8,677 bases of DNA, from assembly GCA_002898915.1 (NCBI GenBank), contig BEHO01000032.1, positions 1-8,677 of the forward strand, given 5' to 3'. The position numbers were made by a program, and so were the translations under genes. Numbering within the stretch: position 1 is the first letter of the stretch; each line of letters starts with the position of its first letter. This document shows, piece after piece, positions 5,344 to 8,677 of this stretch. The stretch comes from a bacterium HR12 (GTDB lineage Bacteria > Actinomycetota > UBA4738 > HRBIN12). Under the pieces are notes generated by a model. That model searched no databases, was not told the origin of the DNA, and worked only from the letters and a program-made list of their open reading frames with translations.

Positions 5344-6686
5344 CACGTCACGCTCCCTTCCTGGTCGTGGGCGGCGGTCGCCTTTCCCCTCCCGCGCGCC
5401 CTCACCACCTTCAGGCGGAGGCCGTCCACGCCGGTGACCCGGACGGGGGTGCCGGCCGGCAGCGTGCCTCGCTCGGCGACGGCCGTCCACTCCTCCGCCT
5501 CGACCCGAACCACCCCCTCGGGGGCCAGGTCCCGGACGACCACGCCCTCCTTGCCGAGGAGCTGCTCCTTCTCGCCCAGGGCGGGCTTCCGCTGGACCCG
5601 CACCACGGCCGTGACGATCAGGCCGAAGAAGGCCGCCGCGAACAGCGCGACCGGCGCGATCACCCAGGGCGAGACCCGCACGCCGGGAACCGAGGTGTCG
5701 AACAGGAACAGCCCCCCGAGGACGAGCGTCACGAGCCCGCCGGCGAAGGGCACCCCGATCCCCGGCGTGAAGAGCTCGATGGCGAAGAAGATCGCCGAGG
5801 CGACGAGCAGGATGACCCCGGCGAGCTGCACCGGCAGCACCCCGAAGGCCAGGAAGGCCGTGACGAGGAGCACGACGCCGACGATGGCGGGCACCCCGAG
5901 ACCCGGGTTCGCGATCTCGAAGTAGAGGGCGATGATCCCCAGGTAGAAGAGGACGAACGCCACGTTGGGGTCGAGCAGCGCGTGGAGGAGCCGCGCCACG
6001 AGGCCCATGGTCCTCGGCTCGAGGCGCGCCCCGGCGAGCTGGAGGGTCACGGTCCGTCCGTCGGCGAGCTCCACGGTGCGGCCGCTCACCTCGCTGAGGA
6101 GGGTCGGGACGTCCGGCGCCACGAGGTCGATCACGCCGAGCTCGAGCGCCTCGCCCGCGGAGGCGCTGACCGACTCACGCACGGCGCGCTCCGCCCACCC
6201 GGCGTTGCGCCCCCGCCGCTCCGCGATGCTCACGATGTACTCGGCCGCGTCGTTCGTCGCCTTCTCCGACTCGATCGCCCCGGCTACCCCGACCGGGTGG
6301 GCCGCGCCGACGTTCGTGGCTGGGGCCATCGCCGCGACGTGGCAGGCGAGGAGGATGAAGGTGCCGGCCGAGGCGGCCCGCGCGCCCTCCGGGGAGACGA
6401 AGCAGAGCACGGGCACGCGCGCATTCAGGATGGCCTGGGTGATCTCGCGCATGGAGGAGTCGAGCCCACCGGGGGTGTCCATCGTGATGAGGACCCCCGC
6501 GGCGCCCTCCGCCTCGGCGGTGGCGATCCCGTCGATGAGGTAGTTGGCGGTGAAGGGGTCGACGACGCCCTCCAGGCGGAGCTCGACGACGGACGCCCCC
6601 GGCCCCTGCGTCGACCCGACGGCGGACGTGAGGAGCGGTGCCGCAAGGGCCGCCCCGACCAGCGCGCGCCGGATGACGCGAGCCAT
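5343..6686 (-). CDS. nfeD: NfeD family membrane protein with N-terminal ClpP-class Ser/Lys protease (NfeD1b/1510-N type)
   Basis: 447 residues from ATG 6686. Residues 1-25 are a signal peptide (MARVIRR, then a hydrophobic stretch to about 23). Residues 32-200 are the ClpP-fold protease domain: MDTPGGL 69-75, the probable nucleophile Ser106 in AASAGTF and the probable general base Lys142 in ESEKATND, matching the Ser-Lys dyad of the Pyrococcus stomatin protease PH1510. RRGRNAGWAERAVRES (157-172) is the typical following motif. Residues 228-365 contain several membrane helices, and residues 372-430 form the C-terminal OB-fold NfeD domain (LLGKEGVVVRDLAPEG, then GTPVRVTGVDGLRLKV). The protease likely acts outside the cytoplasmic membrane on its SPFH partner encoded directly downstream. 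The frame is open to an earlier ATG at 6746, but the signal peptide supports 6686. No strong Shine-Dalgarno precedes 6686. Confidence 0.93.
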   Translation of the reverse strand: MARVIRRALVGAALAAPLLTSAVGSTQGPGASVVELRLEGVVDPFTANYLIDGIATAEAEGAAGVLITMDTPGGLDSSMREITQAILNARVPVLCFVSPEGARAASAGTFILLACHVAAMAPATNVGAAHPVGVAGAIESEKATNDAAEYIVSIAERRGRNAGWAERAVRESVSASAGEALELGVIDLVAPDVPTLLSEVSGRTVELADGRTVTLQLAGARLEPRTMGLVARLLHALLDPNVAFVLFYLGIIALYFEIANPGLGVPAIVGVVLLVTAFLAFGVLPVQLAGVILLVASAIFFAIELFTPGIGVPFAGGLVTLVLGGLFLFDTSVPGVRVSPWVIAPVALFAAAFFGLIVTAVVRVQRKPALGEKEQLLGKEGVVVRDLAPEGVVRVEAEEWTAVAERGTLPAGTPVRVTGVDGLRLKVVRARGRGKATAAHDQEGSVT

Positions 6687-6741
6687 GCTGGCATCATCGC
6701 ACCCCCGGAGCCGGTCCGCCGCCGAGATGCGAAGATGAGGT

Positions 6742-6764
6742 GGCAAGCTCCGTCGGGAGCTCGC
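6742..6764. promoter_or_regulatory. Inverted repeat in the nfeD / ECF sigma divergent promoter region
   Basis: AGCTCC (6746-6751) and GGAGCT (6756-6761) are perfect complements around GTCG, with two further outer pairs (6743-6764, 6744-6763) beyond one mismatch. The 104-bp spacer 6687-6790 must hold promoters for both nfeD and the sigma factor gene. TATACC at 6769-6774 resembles a -10 box for the sigma gene, and GGCAAG-N19-CGTATA (6742-6772) loosely resembles an ECF-type promoter. Neither promoter call is strong. The repeat could be an operator or an RNA hairpin. Confidence 0.3.
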
Positions 6765-6775
6765 GGCGTATACCG

Positions 6776-6783
6776 GGAAGGAG
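6776..6783 (+). promoter_or_regulatory. Ribosome binding site of the ECF sigma factor gene
   Basis: GGAAGGAG stands 7 nt before GTG 6791. It fixes that start over the in-frame GTG at 6740, which has only a GAGG abutting it and would add 17 non-conserved residues. Confidence 0.75.
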
Positions 6784-6790
6784 AGTCCGC

Positions 6791-7366
6791 GTGGCCGGTC
6801 GAGTAGGCGGCCCGCTCCTCCCTCGCGAGGAGCTGCGGCTGATGGAGGGGCTCCTTGCCGGGAACGAAGATGCCGTCCGCACGTTGTACGCGCGGTACGC
6901 GAGGCCGATCTTCACGCTCGGCCTCCGGCTCCTCGGGAGCCCCGAGGCCGCCGAGGAGCTCACGCAGGACGTGTTCCTCGCCGCGTGGCGCAAGGCGGCG
7001 CACTTCGATCCGGCGCGGGGGCGCCTCTCCACCTGGCTCATGACGATCGCGCACAACCTGGCCGTGGATCGGCTGCGCCGGGAGACCGGCGCCCGGCGAC
7101 CGCACCTCGTGTTCGTGGACGAGGTGCCGGACGTCGGCGCGTCGGAGGAGGACGAGCCGATCCTCGAGCGGGACGCGGCCGTGCGCGCCCTGGCGTCGCT
7201 CTCGGAGGCCGAGCGCCGGCTGCTCGCGCGCGCCTACTTCGGCGGTCTCACGGCCCGCGAGATCGCCGAGGCCGACGGCATCCCCCTCGGCACGGTGAAG
7301 ACCCGACTCCGCACGGCCCTCATCAAGGTCCGCCGGGCGAACCAGGGCAAGGAGGCGGCGCCGTGA
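6791..7366 (+). CDS. ECF-family RNA polymerase sigma factor
   Basis: 191 residues from GTG 6791, the usual ECF length. Region 2 spans about residues 26-98: DAVRTLYARYARPIFTLGLRLL, then the EELTQDVFLAAWRKA stretch at 55-69 that contacts core polymerase and the -10 element, and GRLSTWLMTIAHNLAVDRLRR at 77-97. An acidic linker follows (110-128, rich in Asp and Glu). Region 4 spans 133-183: LASLSEAERRLLARAYFGGL and the HTH LTAREIAEADGIPLGTVKTRLRTAL. No extra C-terminal domain is present. The downstream anti-sigma gene overlaps by four bases, so production of the two is coupled and this sigma is probably held inactive until an envelope signal releases it. The family resembles the SigK-like group, but the exact ECF subgroup needs a profile search. 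It is divergent from nfeD-SPFH, which are candidate targets. Confidence 0.95.
   Translation: MAGRVGGPLLPREELRLMEGLLAGNEDAVRTLYARYARPIFTLGLRLLGSPEAAEELTQDVFLAAWRKAAHFDPARGRLSTWLMTIAHNLAVDRLRRETGARRPHLVFVDEVPDVGASEEDEPILERDAAVRALASLSEAERRLLARAYFGGLTAREIAEADGIPLGTVKTRLRTALIKVRRANQGKEAAP
7349..7355 (+). promoter_or_regulatory. Ribosome binding site of the anti-sigma gene inside the sigma gene
   Basis: AAGGAGG lies 7 nt before GTG 7363, within the last codons of the sigma gene. This strong site selects the GTG that overlaps the sigma stop codon as GTGA. Confidence 0.75.
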
Positions 7367-8151
7367 CCTGCGTCGAGGTCCGCGAGCTCCTGCCCGAGTA
7401 CGCCGTGGGGGTCCTGTCGCCGGCCGAGCGCGCCGAGGTCGATCGGCACCTCGGGTGGTGCGCCGGCTGCGCGAAGGAGGCGGCCGAGCTCTCCCAGGCG
7501 GCGGCGCTCGTCGGCTTCGCCCTTCCCCCGGCCCCCGTGCCGGAGCGCCTGGCGGACCGGGTGCTCGCTCGGATGCGGGCGGCGGTGGGGCCGCGCGGGT
7601 CGGTGCGCCGGGCGCGGGCGGCGGCCGCGGCGGCCCTGGCGGCGGTCGTCGCCGTGGCCGGGCTGGGCTGGGGCGCGGTGATGGCCGGCCGGGCCGAGCG
7701 CTTCGCCGAGCGTGCCGAGCGCGCCGAGCGCCGCCAGGCCGAGGCGCTCGCGGAGTTCCGTCGCGTCGTGGACCGGCTCGTCCCGGGGATCGAGATCCCC
7801 CGGCAGGAGACGTTCCTCGGGCAGCTCGCGCCGGTCGCCGGTGGCTCGGGCGGGGGCGCCGTCCTCGAGCTGGTCTCGCCGACCAGGATCGACTTCGTCG
7901 TCGTGATGGTGAGCGGCCTCCACCCCGAGGCTCCGGAGGTCCTGCCGTACCGCGTGCGGCTGGAGAACGGTGCGGGCGAGGCGATCCTGGTGGGACGGAT
8001 CGCCGAGCTCGACGCCGACGGGGCGGCCGACCTCGTCCGTCAGTTCCCCAACCGGGACCTCACGGGGTTCACAGAGGTGCGCGTGGTGGACGCGCTCGGC
8101 CGCGTGGTGCTCGCCGGCTCCGTGGATCAGACGCCGGCCTCGGAGGGGTAG
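7363..8151 (+). CDS. Membrane-anchored zinc-finger anti-sigma factor (RskA-like C-terminal domain)
   Basis: 262 residues from GTG 7363. Residues 1-45 form a ZAS (zf-HC2) domain with Cys3, His29, Cys33 and Cys36 (DRHLGWCAGC), the zinc-binding H-x3-C-x2-C signature of anti-ECF factors; it should bind the sigma factor encoded just upstream in the cytoplasm. Residues 84-108 are Ala/Val-rich and hydrophobic, the single transmembrane helix. Next to it is an Ala-Glu-Arg-rich stretch (110-130), probably a short coiled coil. Residues 150-258 form an extracytoplasmic beta-rich domain (LVSPTRIDFVVVMVSGLHP, then YRVRLENGAGEAILVGRI, then ELDADGAADL), similar in layout to the RskA C-terminal domain. Regulated proteolysis of the anti-sigma would release the sigma. 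The GTGA overlap and the strong ribosome site indicate coupling. The last 25 bp overlap the 3' end of the opposite-strand gene. Confidence 0.92.
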   Translation: MTCVEVRELLPEYAVGVLSPAERAEVDRHLGWCAGCAKEAAELSQAAALVGFALPPAPVPERLADRVLARMRAAVGPRGSVRRARAAAAAALAAVVAVAGLGWGAVMAGRAERFAERAERAERRQAEALAEFRRVVDRLVPGIEIPRQETFLGQLAPVAGGSGGGAVLELVSPTRIDFVVVMVSGLHPEAPEVLPYRVRLENGAGEAILVGRIAELDADGAADLVRQFPNRDLTGFTEVRVVDALGRVVLAGSVDQTPASEG

Positions 8152-8677
8152 TCGGAACCGGCCGACGCCCGCTCGAGGTCCATCGTGAAGTCCCCGATGA
8201 ACCTGATCTCCCGCCCCTCGAACGTCTCGAGGCCGTCGATCCTCATCGTCATGTCGAAGGTCCCCGTGGATGCGACCTTGAGCGGCTCCCGCGCCTCCAG
8301 GTCCACCCAGGACCGCTGCGTGAAGGACCCCTTGCCGGTGTAGGCGACCTCGGCCCCCTCGAGCGCACCGGCGTCCGTCGGCGAACCACCCGCCCCCTCC
8401 ATCATCCCGAGGAGGTCATCGAACCGGATCGTGAAGTCCATCGGGACGGTCATCCGGCTCGTGATCACGGCGGCGCGCACCCCGTCGAGCTCGTCGTAGC
8501 GCTCGAAGGTGCACTCGGCCTCGTACGAGATGGTCCCTCGGCCGAACGGCACGTCCTGCGAGAAGCTGGTCCTCCAGGTGTCGCCCGGCTCGACGGGATG
8601 CTCGGGGAGCAGCGGCGTCATCTGGCCCATCCCGGGGAAGGTGGCGCCGCCGGAGAGGTCGGCTCCGGCGAACGAGA
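8127..8677 (-). CDS. DUF6263-like hypothetical protein, C-terminal part (start beyond right edge)
   Basis: 183 codons are visible, open from the right edge (8675) to TGA at 8129-8127, so the N-terminus is missing; a methionine at 8630 is internal, because coding continues upstream (GADLSGGATFPGM). The segment has MTPLLPEHPVEPGDTW, an alternating beta-strand pattern throughout, a region with polar and Gly/Ser residues (VEGAGGSPTDAG-like, about two fifths in) and the ending FIGDFTMDLERAS. The 'P-x-x-P-V-x-x-G-D-T-W' entry followed by strands resembles the DUF6263 family of secreted or lipid-anchored proteins, but this is recognition by eye. No function is known to me. If it is a lipoprotein the lipobox lies outside the window. 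Its 3' end overlaps the convergent anti-sigma gene by 25 bp. Confidence 0.7.
   Translation of the reverse strand, partial: SFAGADLSGGATFPGMGQMTPLLPEHPVEPGDTWRTSFSQDVPFGRGTISYEAECTFERYDELDGVRAAVITSRMTVPMDFTIRFDDLLGMMEGAGGSPTDAGALEGAEVAYTGKGSFTQRSWVDLEAREPLKVASTGTFDMTMRIDGLETFEGREIRFIGDFTMDLERASAGSDYPSEAGV

Noticed and set aside
6740..6790. Longer sigma factor starting at GTG 6740
   Set aside because: Its putative ribosome site abuts the codon, whereas GGAAGGAG is ideally placed for GTG 6791.
5367..6806. Plus-strand open frame of 479 codons opposite nfeD
   Set aside because: Antisense shadow of nfeD; highly charged, no motif.
6985..7362. Anti-sigma frame extended back through the sigma gene (possible fusion)
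   Set aside because: The extension is a frame-shifted reading of the sigma gene; GTG 7363 with AAGGAGG is the true start.
7234..7923. Minus-strand open frame opposite the sigma/anti-sigma pair
   Set aside because: Antisense shadow with Arg/His/Gly-rich composition.
1..8677. tRNA, rRNA, CRISPR array, insertion sequence or phage remnant
   Set aside because: No repeat-spacer periodicity, no tRNA-like cloverleaf noticed, no transposase or integrase motif and no compositional break.

Overview
The window is very GC-rich DNA with G/C-saturated third codon positions, frequent GTG/TTG starts and long spurious antisense frames. It looks like an ordinary chromosomal segment of a high-GC bacterium. An Actinomycetota-like or similarly deep-branching lineage is my best guess, from the three-cysteine SufR-like regulator, an Lgt relative with an ISPHG N-terminus, a ZAS/RskA-like anti-sigma factor and a DUF6263-like protein. 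This is inference, not a search result. I see no tRNA, rRNA, CRISPR array, insertion sequence or phage gene. Nine protein-coding genes fill nearly the whole window, and the first and last run off its edges.

Layout, left to right. (1) The 3' end of a PAP2-superfamily phosphatase (+), then a divergent Lgt-like prolipoprotein diacylglyceryl transferase (+). (2) A convergent Mrp/ApbC Fe-S carrier ATPase with an N-terminal MIP18 domain (-). (3) Divergent from it, across an 88-bp spacer holding a 14-bp near-palindrome, a SufR-like winged-helix regulator with exactly three cysteines (+), then a PilT-like twitching ATPase (+). (4) A convergent, translationally coupled nfeD-SPFH pair (-), whose end lies 6 nt from the end of pilT. 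(5) Divergent from nfeD, an ECF sigma factor and its membrane-anchored zinc-finger anti-sigma factor, overlapping as GTGA (+). (6) A convergent gene for a DUF6263-like protein (-), whose 3' end overlaps the anti-sigma gene by 25 bp and which is cut by the right edge.

Functional reading. The gene pairs suggest three small modules. The first is envelope lipid and lipoprotein work (PAP2, Lgt-like). The second is Fe-S homeostasis, where a probable cluster-sensing repressor faces an Fe-S carrier across a palindromic candidate operator. The third is envelope stress and membrane microdomains: an ECF sigma/anti-sigma switch is divergent from nfeD-SPFH, recalling sigma-W control of NfeD/flotillin operons in Bacillus subtilis. 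I found no convincing undescribed multi-gene system. The points most worth a second look are the mrp/SufR-like operator candidate, the catalytic-residue substitutions in the Lgt-like protein, the divergent sigma/nfeD arrangement, and the 25-bp antisense gene overlap at the right end.
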